DNA of 64,000 nucleotides from Scilla litardierei (taxonomy: Eukaryota; Streptophyta; Magnoliopsida; Asparagales; Asparagaceae), in the NCBI GenBank assembly GCA_030789695.1, contig CM061140.1, positions 169,966,319 through 170,030,318 of the forward strand, in the 5' to 3' direction. Made by a program: the position numbers and the translations under genes. The notes beneath the pieces were generated by a model. The model saw nothing but the letters and a program-made list of their open reading frames with translations, was not told where the DNA came from and did not search any database. The stretch's first letter is position 1. Every line of letters begins with the position of its first letter. Of this stretch, positions 11,871 to 22,917 are shown piece by piece.

Positions 11871-11935
11871 GAATCATAGTCGATAATACATAATAATGTC
11901 ACAATTAATCATCGAAACGAACATCCAATTTGCAT

Positions 11936-13123
11936 CTAGCGAGCGTGAAAATGCAAGAGCCTCACGTACTCCTTCAACTCGCAAGGGAAGCACCCGTACC
12001 GACCCCAAACGCCACCATGCATCGCCAGCATCCTCACCGCCTTCTCCTTCGTCGACGAGCGCCCGACGACGTGGATCAGCCCGACCAGCTTCCTCACCGC
12101 CCCGCACACCATCATGTCCTCGATCACCCTCTCCCTCGGCGACAAACTGCACACCAACCACAACACCCTCACCCCCAGCTTAGTCCCCAGCTCCGAAACC
12201 CGCGCCACCTTCTTCGACACCGCGGCCACCCCGAGCCCGTGGTCGGCGAACGCCGACCTCCCCTCGGGGCACTCGCAGAGCCTCTTGAGCAGGAGCAGTA
12301 TCTTCTCGCACTTGTGCCGGATGGAGTCCGGCAGCAGCTCGACCAGCACGCGCACCGCCCCCGACTCGACCGCCTTGCGCCTGTTCTCCTTGGACGCCGA
12401 CACGATCTCCGTCAGGAGGTCGAGCGAGGACGAGCTGTGCTTGGCGGAGATCTCGTCGGACAACAGCTCGAGCAGCGACCCCACCAGCCCAGCCGCTTGG
12501 TCGGCGCACATCCAGTCCCTGCTCGTAGCAGACATCTTTAGCAGGATGGTCAACGCATGAAACCTAGCCTCGGCGCTGCCCCTCTGCAGGACGAGCAGCA
12601 TCGGGTTAACCGACGACAGCTCGGAGCAGAGGGGCAGATGACGCAGCACGGCGAGCGACTCCTCGCAGGCGCGGAAGGAGACGAAGTCGGCTCCTTCGTT
12701 GAGGGCCTGGGCCATGATGGCGGCGAGAACCTGCACGCCGCCGGAGCTGACGAAGTCCTCCTGGAGCTGAGCGTCGTTCTCCACCGCGGACTGGAGCTTC
12801 TTTAACGAGGCCGCTTTGAAGGGGGTGGACTGGATGGCGGTCAGGATCGAGGCGAGGCTTTCGTGGGCGGCGACGGGGGGAGGGGGTCGACGATCGTGGC
12901 GCCAGGAGAGGATGAGGGATTTGAGGGTGTTGTTGGGGGTGAGGTCGAGGGTGTCGAGCTCCTGCATGGTGGCGGGGCACGTTGTTTTGTTGTGGACGCG
13001 GAGCCATCTCTCGATGTGTTTGCGCTCGTAGGTGACGCCGGTCGACACCGTGACGGGATCGTCCATCGGCTCCATGGAGATCGGGCAGCGGAAGAGCAGC
13101 GGCGCTTCGTCCTCCTCCTCCAT
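11936..13123 (-). CDS. U-box/ARM-repeat E3 ubiquitin ligase, PUB22/23/24-like
   Basis: Single-exon minus-strand frame of 395 residues, starting MEEEDEAPLLFRCPISM. The N-terminal U-box (about residues 9-80) shows CPISMEPMDDPVTVSTG, TYERKHIERWL and a CPAT...LTPNNTLKSLI segment, the typical E2-docking fold of plant PUB proteins. The rest (about 90-375) is alpha-helical and leucine-rich, with ARM-like repeats such as SGGVQVLAAIM, SGAVRVLVELL and CGAVRKLVGLI. It lacks an N-terminal UND domain. The length matches intronless stress- and immunity-linked ligases of the PUB22/23/24 clade (roughly 410-460 residues). Such proteins transfer ubiquitin to cytosolic targets; PUB22-24 dampen pattern-triggered immunity in Arabidopsis. 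The exact orthologue is inferred, not shown. The frame is intact. Local GC is high, as in many intronless genes. Two W-box cores lie about 80-90 bp upstream. Confidence 0.92.
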   Translation of the reverse strand: MEEEDEAPLLFRCPISMEPMDDPVTVSTGVTYERKHIERWLRVHNKTTCPATMQELDTLDLTPNNTLKSLILSWRHDRRPPPPVAAHESLASILTAIQSTPFKAASLKKLQSAVENDAQLQEDFVSSGGVQVLAAIMAQALNEGADFVSFRACEESLAVLRHLPLCSELSSVNPMLLVLQRGSAEARFHALTILLKMSATSRDWMCADQAAGLVGSLLELLSDEISAKHSSSSLDLLTEIVSASKENRRKAVESGAVRVLVELLPDSIRHKCEKILLLLKRLCECPEGRSAFADHGLGVAAVSKKVARVSELGTKLGVRVLWLVCSLSPRERVIEDMMVCGAVRKLVGLIHVVGRSSTKEKAVRMLAMHGGVWGRYGCFPCELKEYVRLLHFHAR

Positions 13124-13203
13124 TTCTCTTGCGAGATTAATTACAAGTCATATGATGTTGAGCGAGAGATCTATGCATATAAAGGGAGGCGTGAGATCGG
13201 AGA

Positions 13204-13215
13204 AGTCAAAGTCAA
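13204..13215 (-). promoter_or_regulatory. Tandem W-boxes upstream of the U-box gene
   Basis: On the minus strand TTGACTTTGACT contains two abutting TTGACT cores matching the WRKY site TTGAC(C/T). They sit 81-92 bp upstream of the start codon. Known PUB22/23/24-type genes are elicitor-induced, so WRKY input is plausible but not shown. Confidence 0.45.
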
Positions 13216-13254
13216 AGTTTAAGAGGGGGGATATGAGATTATGTGGTGCATAGA

Positions 13255-14100
13255 TCACATGCATCGTCCATCAAAATCTAAAAGGTTATTATTACATGAA
13301 CAAAAAGAAGCAGGGGTTGGTTGACAATTATGTAAAAAGAGAAGGTGACATCAATGAACACACGAGAAAATCGAAAGAAACAGTCAATTGCCATTTGATA
13401 AGATTCACATGAAACCGCAAAAAGCGACCGTTGCTCATCTGACTTCTGGCGGTGATGAGCTGCAGTCGAGTGAATCAATGCATTTAAACCCCGAAGTTGG
13501 ACGTTGATTGGTTGGCAGTTGGTGGGAGGAATAATGACTGGTTCCCTTCTCCCTTGATTTCCCTTTAAATTTATTTTTTTGGCTTGTGTTTACTTCTTAA
13601 TTATTTGCAAATAGTTATGATCATTTTACATTCCTAGCAAATTATCGTTACTTAAATGCTAATAACGTAACGATATGTTAAGAACATACATAATTTATGC
13701 GCATTCAATTAGTTGTCACTGAGATCTCATGACTTCCCTCATGATTTGAGTGGCAACGATCGAGGAGAGGTTGACATTGCAACTTGATTATTCAAAGTTT
13801 TATTTTTTTTAAAAAATAAATTTCAGCTTAAGACCAGGGAGACGTGGGATTTGTTTTCGTGTGATGCTTGGCGACGAACTTTGGGAATTTTATGATATAC
13901 AAAACTCAATGTCAAACGATCAAATTAGTCCAAGGGTTTGGGCACATGGCATGAGCGAGTGTTGCTTGGAAATTTCTGAGCAGCAACAAGGATGACGAGT
14001 CTCTCTTGGAACCGTTCAAGATGTTTTGAAACTGGGAGCTGTGCAATTTACAATCTTTTAACTTTTTATTAATTTCTCGCCACTAATCAGAGCCTCTTCA
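13255..14100. other. AT-rich intergenic sequence
   Basis: Region upstream of the U-box gene. I see no coding domain, RNA gene or clear repeat; only A/T runs (for example near 13800) and short frames without motifs. Confidence 0.4.
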
Positions 14101-15900
14101 ATGTTAGGCGGTTTCATCTGCGACCCAATACCCTCCGTGCTCTTAGCGGGGTACAGCTAAGTCAGACGAATGGGTCATTTGACCATTGGGCTGGCGCCGC
14201 CATTCAGGGGAGAGTTAATTGGGCCGATGATTCGTAGTGAAAAATGTATATTTATACCCCTTAACTACCCCCATTTTGTGCTAAAGATTAGGTTTAATCT
14301 TGCTCTCTTAAGCGTATTATCACTTTATGTTCCATATTAGAGCTTATTTGCATTCTTTGCACAAAACATCATTATATGGACTAATTTCTCCTTCTCTTAT
14401 TTTCCAGGTACTCGTGGGAGGCTTGGAGATTTTCCAGAATTTTCTGGGTTTTTCCTAGGATTTCTAGGTATTTTTGATGAATTAAATGGAGGAGAAATGC
14501 AGAGTAAATGGGGGAGAAAAGGGATTATTTGGAGGCGTCGCGTGGCGCAATCACGCGGCGCCACGCGGCGCAATCACAGCCACCCACTATTGGGCGGAGG
14601 AAATTAACCGCCTGCAGGCCGGCCCGCTCTCCTTTTTTAATTGCGACGATTAGCCCGCAATTGTTGCGGGATGTGAGCCCGCCCGCTATTTGCGGGCGGG
14701 GTTGGTGGCTTCACAGGTCGGGTCTCCAACCCGACCCCCAGACGAGCAGGCGCACGCGTTTTAAGCTGCAGGCGGGTCAGGCACAAGAAACCCGACCCGT
14801 AAGCCCATCTGCAGACCCGAACTGCACATTTTGGTATTTTTATGAAGCCTGCTTCGATTTCCAGTGAGCATCCAAGTGTTTTACTGTTCCATTGGGGGTT
14901 TTAGACCCCTATCTTCTTCCAAAGAGCTAGGGCTAGGGCTTGGAGGCCATTGGAGGCTAGGAGAGCTTGGAGGAGGAGCAAGGAAGGGGAAAGCTTGGGG
15001 TTTAGGGCTTTATTGGGTGATCTCTTCCCCCGGTCTTGTAGCTATTGGTTTCTCTTGATTTGTATGAATATTTGAATGATTATTTGAATGAATGTGAGAA
15101 CATTAAATAGTTGTTTGATTGTTGGTTGTAATGAATGCTATTTGCTCCTCATTTATGATTATCAAGTCACTTTTCATTATGAAGGCCTAGAGCCAATAGT
15201 GTGTGGAATTGGAATTAGCTAGGGTTTGTGAAGTTGATTGTGATGATTCATACCTTGCATTTAATTGGATTAGCATACCTTGAAATGTATGCTACTAGTG
15301 TTGATTGATGGGTTGTGTCCAAGATTTCATTGAGTCGTGCACCACCCTTGGTGGTACCGTAGAACGGTGGTGTACCCTAAGGGTCACACCTATGTGCACG
15401 ATCCGTGCATCCTATTGACACGGATGCAAGGATCGACTCACGAGCTTAAGTTAGGGATTTCAACCCACTAATCAACACACGAATGAATCTGCATTACCTT
15501 TGGTGGGGCCGTAGAACGGCGGTGTGCCTTAAGGGCATTATCTATGTGCACAACCCCGCATACCTTGAAATGGATGCAAGGGTTGATTCATTTGGAGTGA
15601 ATCCATTGCTAATCAACTACAACCCTAATGATATCACACTCCACACACTTCTCCTTGCTTGACTAGCTCCACACGTTGGTCTCCACCCTACCTACCTTGT
15701 GTTTGGCTCGATTGTCTCACCCCACACTTCCACTCACCACACTTGTTAGTTTAGTTGGTTGTACCAACACCTTTAGCATTCCTTAACCAATTGAGATTGT
15801 GATTGTGAAACGAATTGTCTCTGTGGATTCGATCCCGTACTCACGGGTTTATATTGCATCTGACACTCCTACCCTTGGGAGGCGAGCATGTGCATCCTAC
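14100..15900 (+). repeat. Gypsy LTR-like relic (Athila-type 3' end) with a 152-bp internal duplication
   Basis: The right part contains TGTGGATTCGATCCCGTAC (15822-15840) and GGGTTTATATTGCA, words usual near the 3' end of Athila-type gypsy LTRs. Around 15345-15450 and 15497-15605 the same block (TGG(T/G)(A/G)CCGTAGAACGG, then ATCTATGTGCAC-like and TGCAAGG) occurs twice about 152 bp apart. Left and right ends are not resolved, and no PBS or coding region adjoins it. The GC-rich frame at 14508-14867 has no domain. Confidence 0.4.
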
Positions 15901-16500
15901 TTGGATTGTGCACGTCCCTCGGTCAACCAGCCGAGTAAATGGGCCACCATTAACTCGAATCCCAGAGAAGATAGTGCCCCAATCAATGAAGGAGGGTTAC
16001 ACATCATCAAGGGAGAATTACCTATAAATATACCGACGAACGGAGGTAAAAGGGTTTTCCATCTCCAATGTACGAGGTCTAAGACATAGAACTCTACTTT
16101 CTCAGCTTACATTTCTTATATTCTAGCTTGCGCCGCCAGTCTTGAGACGAACCTCCATGGGTCGATCTCAGCTGCATCAAGCTCCCTCTCTTCTTTGAGT
16201 TCCATACTAACTTAAGCATCAGAGGGGATTTGGGTCGGAACCCATATCCGACCCTCCCTAACGAGGCCCTGTGGTGCAGATCGACGGTCGCTATACAACA
16301 TCAAAGGTCGACGTCGAGCTTCCCAACCTCGAACGTTCGATGCAACTGCCGTCCGAAGATCGATCGAAGGTCGCATCATCTCTAACTACCATTACTCGAC
16401 CATGGTTCCTCCAACCAAGGGTCCTAATCCAACTGCTGACGAGGCTCCGATTCAGCATCACGACTCTACGTCAGCTTGACAACTGTCTCGGTCAATTTGT
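15900..16500. repeat. Gypsy LTR fragment, inverted orientation
   Basis: TTAAGCATCAGAGGGGATTTGGG (16212-16234 region) and a following TCGGAACCCATATCCGACCC form the reverse-complement version of the CCTCCGATGC(C/T)TAAGTCAG motif in the LTR at 9856-10991. The rest is unassigned and no gene is visible. Confidence 0.35.
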
Positions 16501-16503
16501 GCC

Positions 16504-16625
16504 TTAACATATACATATACATATGTATGTATGTATGTATATGTATGTATATGTATATTTGTGTGTACATACATACATACATACATACTTACATACAGAC
16601 ATACATACATACCTATAGATATACA
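16504..16625. repeat. (TATG)n/(CATA)n inverted microsatellite
   Basis: A run of TATG units (about 16520-16560) is followed by a run of TACA units (about 16567-16610). The two are complementary, so one strand could fold into a long hairpin. Confidence 0.8.
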
Positions 16626-16637
16626 GTAATCTTCGTT

Positions 16638-16679
16638 GCGAATGGGATTCGCCTGTAGCTTCGTGCGAATGGGATTCGC
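16638..16679. repeat. Duplicated dyad GCGAATGGGATTCGC
   Basis: GCGAATGGGATTCGC occurs at 16638-16652 and 16665-16679, 27 bp apart, joined by GTAGCTTCGT. Each copy is itself a 6-bp-arm palindrome (GCGAAT/ATTCGC). A decayed third start (GTGAATG) follows. Confidence 0.7.
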
Positions 16680-16759
16680 CCGTAGCTTCGTGTGAATGTA
16701 TCGTCAGCCTCTCAGATCAATTTCACATGTGCTGAAGGGCCCTGGTTGAAAAAATATTG

Positions 16760-17600
16760 GAAAAATTATGCACCTGCCATTAGCCCACCCCGCTCTTTCT
16801 TAAAACTCACCCCGACTCTTGTAGAGACGCTCAACCCTTAAACCCCCCCAGACCCCCCCATGACTCTCAACCCTCTCTCGCCGCTCAAAACCCCTTCTCT
16901 CACCTCTCATTCAAAAGAACCCTCGCGTCGCTCAAACCTCACTTGCTCTCAGCCCCAATCACAGCTCAAACTCTTACGATCTCTCGATCCGCCCAAACCC
17001 TAACTTCCCCCGCTCGATCTCCACACACTCTCTCAATAGATCCCCTGAATCATTTAAACCCTCTTCGATGGCTACTTCTACGTTGCGATCTTCTTCTTCA
17101 ATCTTTTTTCCTTTTTTTGGAGAGAACCCTATGAGATTTGGTGGAATTGCCACATATGAAATTGAGCATAATTTTGCAAAGAAATGCCCCCACTTCTTTC
17201 TCGAGAAGAGATTTTTGGGTTGCTCAGTTGTTTGATTTGAGTTTGGTGAGGTTAATTCATGGGTTTGAGCTTGAGGATTTGAATACGTCAGAGGTTGGTA
17301 TGATGCCAATGGGTTTGTGAACAAGCCCTTATTAGTGGGACAACTTGCACATAAGGTGTTTAATGGAATGCCTCAATGAAAATCAAGCTTCCAATGCATT
17401 CTTCAGAGCTTCACATCTTATTCACAATCGCAGGTCAATTTTTTTTTATTTTTTTTAAAGAGGCGATGATGATATCAACTCTTTTTGCTGTGGTTTGGAC
17501 TCTCTATAATCATTGGCACTTTATCGAAACGGAACATCGATATTCCGGTTAGACCAATGTGCATTAACATATATCATCAGATGTAGTGACTGGACCCATA
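16760..17600 (+). other. Unrecognised region with a short gene-like frame
   Basis: A C/T-rich leader-like tract (16800-17060) precedes ATGGCTACTTCTACG at 17067, whose frame stops after about 56 codons. A further frame near 17290-17370 reads NGFVNKPLLVGQLAHKVFNGM, faintly like a plant PPR or degraded protein segment. I cannot identify it and would not call a gene. Confidence 0.25.
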
Positions 17601-18400
17601 GTCACTCGGTGTGGTGCATCGTTAGATACTGTGTATATGCTTGTTAGAAGTAACAAGTTCACAGAACGAATCGCCAAATATACTTCTGTACAATTATCAT
17701 ACTTTGAGTGTTAACAGAAGATCTCTACTGGCAGTATGTGCAGGTTAGTCCTTTGACCAGATATGTGCTAAAGGACATTTGCATGTGGAAGGTTATACTT
17801 TGGTAAATATCAATGGTTGGCTTTACAGCTGATGTGTAGATACCAGTTGGGTATAGTTGGAAGCATGTGAAAGGAGTGGCCATGCTGCCAGGCTTCGTTT
17901 CCTACGGTATGTGATGTTAGTGTAGTAGTTGAGTAAATGCATCCATATAAATTACTGGTCAGGATATGAGATGAACTTGTTAAAGAGATCACAAGTGTCA
18001 TCCAATCAATAACTATATGATCGCATTTGACTCAAAGAGTTTAAGGTGTAATGCGGTTTGACTCTATACCATACCCTAGACACCTTAACACCAAAGTGAT
18101 GACGAAGGAACCGGGGGACCTGACTGCATGGTATCTGTTACGGTAAGACGCAGATTATCTCTGAGATATTCCCTTCTCCTAAACTAGATAATGACAGTTT
18201 TGAAATGGGGGTCGACATGCTCAGCTGGGGCCGCTACAGATCATTGATATGATGTGATCATAGTCACTACTATAGTAGGCATCAGGCTATTAGAGTCTCA
18301 CACTGATGATTAACTTCTTACGAAAAGCGAAGGAAGAAACTATGAGTATATATGATATACTAGGGCAAAGATCACATGTGGTTGTGATCAGAAAAGAAGA
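17600..18400. other. Non-coding, repeat-like sequence
   Basis: No open frame with a recognisable domain and no LTR boundary. Its position beside the 18.4-20.8 kb LTR suggests retroelement flank, but nothing in the sequence proves it. Confidence 0.3.
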
Positions 18401-18409
18401 AGACAACAA

Positions 18410-20790
18410 ATCAGCATGGACTAGTCGACTAGTGCGCACTAGTCAACTAATCATCCATTAGTCGACTAGGGCAGTAGTCGGTTAGGCAAACTGTATGTTT
18501 CACATAAAGTTGACTAGTCTACTAGTTACAGTAACTAGTCGACTAGCCGATTAATGCTGACATGGCATGACGTAGATTTGATGTTGGATTTGATTGGGAA
18601 TTAACTCTAAACCAAATCTAATTCGTATTCAAGAGTTCTAACGCGATTAAAACTTATTAAGGACACTTATTCTTCTTTGTGCATTTAGGGATGAGGTTGA
18701 GTTCTATGTGAACACTCAATCCGAATCAGATTCAGCTCTCCCTTAGCACTATATAAAGGGGGCTACCCCAGCCCTCTTGAGACACATGAATTGGTCAATC
18801 TCTTTTGAGACAAAGTAAGAGTTTTCCTTCTCCTTCTCATTTGCTCTAGCAAAATAAGGAAGGCAATTCGAGTTCTTGGGGGCTCATGAATTGTGGAGGC
18901 GTTCTTCATCCCATGATTAATTTAAGGAGTTGGTTGGAGAAAGGAGATCTAAGGTGTTGCTTGGAGGAGGTGAACTCTGTGCTTCTAGTCTTCATTGAAA
19001 GAGATTAAGGAGCCGCGAGCATTTCTTGAGTATACTCGCGTAAAGGTGTTGGATCCTGTAAATAGCAGACTGAACACTAGAGGATGGTAATTAGTGTTTT
19101 GAAAATCCAATGCACAAATAGAAATTATTCCCTCTAATTTAGCCAAAGCTACTTGATAGCGTTACCTACTCAAGAGCTTAATCAACTTAGTCTAATTACT
19201 TGCTATTAAATGAGAAATGAAGCACATCGGAATATTGATCACAAATGCAAGAAATGTAGAAATGCACACAATAAGCGCAAACACAACAAAATTTTCCCGA
19301 TTCATCCTATCTTGGGCTACTCTAATCTCCAACCTCTTGTTGGGATTTAACCAATTCTCTTCAACAAGAAAGCAAATGCCTCACAAAAAAGGGCATCCAA
19401 TACACTTGGCTAGATTCACTTACTAGGTCTTCCAATACAATTACCTAGCTTCACTTGATATGGTTTCCAATCTCAAACACAACCTCTCCTCCAAAGAGAA
19501 TTTTACAACAACCCGAAAACAATAACCAACTTACCAACCCACCACTACACTTGTGGTGTTACAAACCTTACTTGAAGATGAAATTGCTCTTACAAGATCC
19601 TATAGCCAATGGATGAAGCTTTTGTGTAAATAAGTGGCTATGGAAGAAAACTTTTTGATCTCAAAGAAATTGAAGATTAAAACTTTAATAGATCAAGAAG
19701 AAGTTTCATTAGAATCTCGGATAATTAAGACAAAACTTGTGGAGATTCAAAATCAAAACAGCACAAGTGCTTAAATGCCTTAGAAGTTCAAATCTGAAAA
19801 TTAGGGCTTGAAAGTTGAGAACTTGAAGATGAAATTAAAGCTTGTAAATCTCAGAAAATAGTCAAGACTTGGTGCCAAAAATTTTCATCCAAACCCCTTT
19901 AAATAACCCTTGAAAATCCGTTGGAAATTTTGGACAAATGGCCATTGTAACGGAAAAATCGACAGCACTCTGCAAAAGTCGGGGCTGTGTTTTTTCCAGC
20001 GGTAGTCGACTCCCACCAACACCGTGATCGACTCTTAGTAGTACTATGGTCGATTACTTTGGGGTCCAGAGTGCAGAACTCTTCTACCATTCAAAACATT
20101 CGACTCTTATCCAAAAATAGTCGACTCTAATTCTGATATAAGGTTTTTAAATAATGAAAACTTCATGAAATTTATTTAAAATAATTTTAAATTTTTTCTA
20201 AAACATTTGTGAAGTTCAAAATATCATTTGGTGTGTGTATGCAAGCTTCATTTAATGACTTAAACATTCTAAGACAAGAATTGAAATAAAATACACCACT
20301 CACTCATATTAGTGATCTAGATGCATTTCTATGAGCTTAAGTTCCTTGTCTTTGAAATTTTGCACTTTTCATGAGTCTTTAGCTTGGGCAACTGATCTCC
20401 AATGTAAGTTCCAAGTCCAATAGTTCTTTCATCATCAATTTTGGCTTTAATCTTCTCGTAAATGTCAAGTTTGACCATTAATTGATTTTAATGACTTACA
20501 CTGACAAATCAACTTAAAACATAATTAGTAACACTAATTGTTTGCTTAATCATCAAAACCAACTTAGGAGTGTTGCAATAACCAACAAAAGGTACGACCG
20601 TTATGGTTTTATTATCCATCAATATAATTCCTAGTTTAGTAGCAGATTCTTTTTATGATTGCTAGGTAGAAAATTTTAAATTTTCTGCATTCCGCTGCAT
20701 GATTTAAATAGTTTAGATTACTAGCATCATAACCTTAAAACCTTTTGTCACCCCTATTATTAACCACTAGGATCCAGTGATAATAACGAG
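18410..20790 (+). mobile_element. Outer copia-type LTR relic, split by the solo LTR at 19047
   Basis: Left part (18410-19046) carries a cluster of TAGTCGACTA words (18421-18550), a TATA box TATAAA at 18752-18757, and a leader-like G/T-rich stretch. Right part (20588-20790) resumes after the inner element and ends around TTTCTGCATTCCGCTGCATG, a usual 3' word of SIRE-type copia LTRs. Outer ends are approximate. Confidence 0.5.
19047..20587 (-). mobile_element. Copia-type solo LTR (SIRE-like), 1541 bp
   Basis: The segment starts TGTTGG and ends CCAACA on the plus strand, a perfect 6-bp inverted terminus, and is bracketed by a perfect AAAGG duplication (19042-19046 and 20588-20592). On the minus strand it opens TGTTGGTTATTGCAACACTC and then has TTTTGATGATTAA, the usual opening of SIRE-like LTRs, and has a TTATTTAAAGGGG TATA-like site near 19898-19912. 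U3 holds several AGTCGACT words (19990-20130). No internal region or second LTR is present. Confidence 0.88.
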
Positions 20791-20829
20791 CCGATTGGGG
20801 GTTCGAGGGCTCGAATCCGGCCTCAAATC

Positions 20830-21800
20830 TAATATAAAAGTATGAAGTTAGTTATCACGTTGTATGAGTTCTATTTTAAAAAACTCAAGTCGACAAAATT
20901 GTGAAGAACAATTTTTTCCAATCCTTTGGATTTGAAGATCTTAATTAGATTTGAATATAAACATCTGTCATCAAAATGGTCTGACGTGATCATGATCCGA
21001 CATTCTATCTATTGAGTTTGTTGATGAGTAAATTTGTCCGCTGTGAGTAGGATGCTGACAAGGACACATCTGGTGACGTGGCGCTCCGTCAGCTGAAGAG
21101 TGGGACCCGAGGAAGGACAGTACTGGATAAGTGAGAGTTGGATCTGAGCTGTTGGATTGTAGCCCGACTTTACTCCGAGCTAACTTTGTAGGACTAGAAC
21201 ATAGAGAAATCATCAGAGGGTCGGATCTGGGTTTCGACCCAAATCCTCTTCGATGCTTAAATCAGTGGATGACTAAGAAGAGGCTCGAGGCAACTAGGTC
21301 GACCTATTGGATGTCGTCCGATCACTGTCTCGCTGAGTTATGGAGAAAATTTAAAGTGGAATCAGATATCTGAGTGTCAGAGTACCCGAGTGTTTTTGTA
21401 CGTCTTGATAGATTGATCCGTGTCTTTTCGTCGTTGAGACTACTTATAGGTGAGGATGCCTTAGAGTGCAGTTAGTTGATAACGGCCTTGCCTTTATGAC
21501 GACATGATTATCCCCTCTTTGCGTCGTCGTCCCTAGAACAGAGCATAACGGATGTCCACTTACTCCGACATTGCTAACCGAACCATTAGTATTCGGGAGC
21601 TCAACGGGTGGATAAGTTGTTGCTTTGACTGGACAAACGGCTGGACTCATATTGTGAGTCTATGGGCTTTTGGGCCGAGGCGATGTATTCAAGACGGGTT
21701 TTCGAGTCAAATATTTTCTCCGCCACGTGAGCCGGCCCAGTGTTATGACAGAGCCCAAGAAGCATGTCCCAATTTTGTGTGTGGATGAAGGCTAAGATTA
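20830..21800. repeat. Gypsy LTR relic
   Basis: CGGATCTGGGTTTCGACCC and CCTCTTCGATGCTTAAATCAG (around 21222-21268) parallel the LTR at 9856-10991. Like that LTR it is GC-richer than its surroundings and has no coding frame. Ends are not resolved. Confidence 0.45.
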
Positions 21801-22240
21801 CAATGATCTGCCACAAAGAGTTATGCAATTATGGCGATTTTCTTTATTCTCTTGACTATTGCTTTAATATGTAAGCTAATATTTGCCACGTAGAGATAAG
21901 TGATGTGGGATCAAATTTAAAATCTTAGACAATTCTTAATATGTGATAATGTATACTAGAAAAATCAGTGGGGGACAATTGCCCTCTTTTGCATTCATCA
22001 TGTAGATGTGTCCCCCATTGTGTTATCTGCTAAAAAAACATTTCAATGGACATACGACCTCTTTGTTGTGTTTGATTACTTGTTATTGTTCTACAGTGTT
22101 GTCTCAACTAAATGCAACACCAACTTCTGCTGTTGGAGCGAACTTAGCTTTGCCTTGTATAGAATGACTTCTCGTTTCTTTGTGAGAGTTCATAAATCTT
22201 GTGAATTGGCGGATTGGGTTCTCCTCTTACTGAACAGATG
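21800..22240. other. AT-rich sequence without a recognised feature
   Basis: A 91-residue frame at 22008-22283 (+) has no domain I recognise and no splice or promoter context. I see nothing else. Confidence 0.3.
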
Positions 22241-22249
22241 GAGAAAAAC

Positions 22250-22720
22250 CTACATGGATGCCAGGCAAAGAACTATCTTGTGAATTGGCGCCCATACATA
22301 TAAAGATAAAAATAAACAAGATAACAGAAGAAAAGTAATCAAGCTTACTACTGATTCGATCCCCCCAAGCAAAACCCATTTGAGAGTTCCACTAAGAACT
22401 TGCAAAACTACAAGAGTTACAACCTCATAACTTGGCAAACATGTTTACTAATTGCAAACTCCAATCTCAACACCCTGAGATTGGGAACCTCCCGGACCTG
22501 GGAGCAACACCACCTCAACGTCTGAGGTAAAAATTTGTAGAAGAAAGATTACAAGATCCTTGTAGCCTTGAAGATAAAGCTTTTGTGTATATGTGGCTAT
22601 GGGAATGCGATTTTTACTCTAAGGATTTGGGCAATTGAGAATAGAAATCTAGGGCTACTTTTTCCTTCATTGGCTCACGAAGAATACGTAAGTACTAAGG
22701 GTATTTTGGCCAATAGAAAT
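22250..22720 (-). repeat. Copia-type LTR relic related to the 19-20.6 kb solo LTR
   Basis: TTACAAGATCCTTGTAGCC and AAAGCTTTTGTGTATATGTGGCTATGG (split here into words at 22549-22600) match a stretch of the solo LTR near 19590-19640 (ACAAGATCCTATAGCC, AAGCTTTTGTGTA, GTGGCTATGG). The orientation is the same, minus. It continues into the G-rich block. Confidence 0.45.
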
Positions 22721-22917
22721 GATTTTTCATTTTGTTTTTATGTCTAACCTATACTAATTAGGGAATCTATATACAAATTGCTGTTTTCATTTTGTTTTTA
22801 TGGCCAATAGAAATTGCTTAGTTCACACACATACATAAATTTTATGAAAATTTTCATTTCTACTCTACACACTTACATACATTTACCTAATTTTCGACGA
22901 AGCCCTTATGTTTGTGC

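Noticed and set aside
12180..13031. Long frames on both strands over the U-box gene
   Set aside because: Shadow frames caused by high GC; only the 395-residue minus-strand frame shows domains.
13173..13183. CATATAAAGG as a TATA box for the U-box gene
   Set aside because: The TATAAA orientation faces away from the gene, and the reverse reading is a weak match only ~50 bp from the ATG.
14508..14867. 119-residue frame with GC-rich start
   Set aside because: Lies in LTR-like sequence, has no recognised domain and is not supported by homologous context.
20795..20822. GGTTCGAGGGCTCGAATCC as a tRNA T-arm
   Set aside because: No acceptor, D-arm or anticodon stem could be folded around it.
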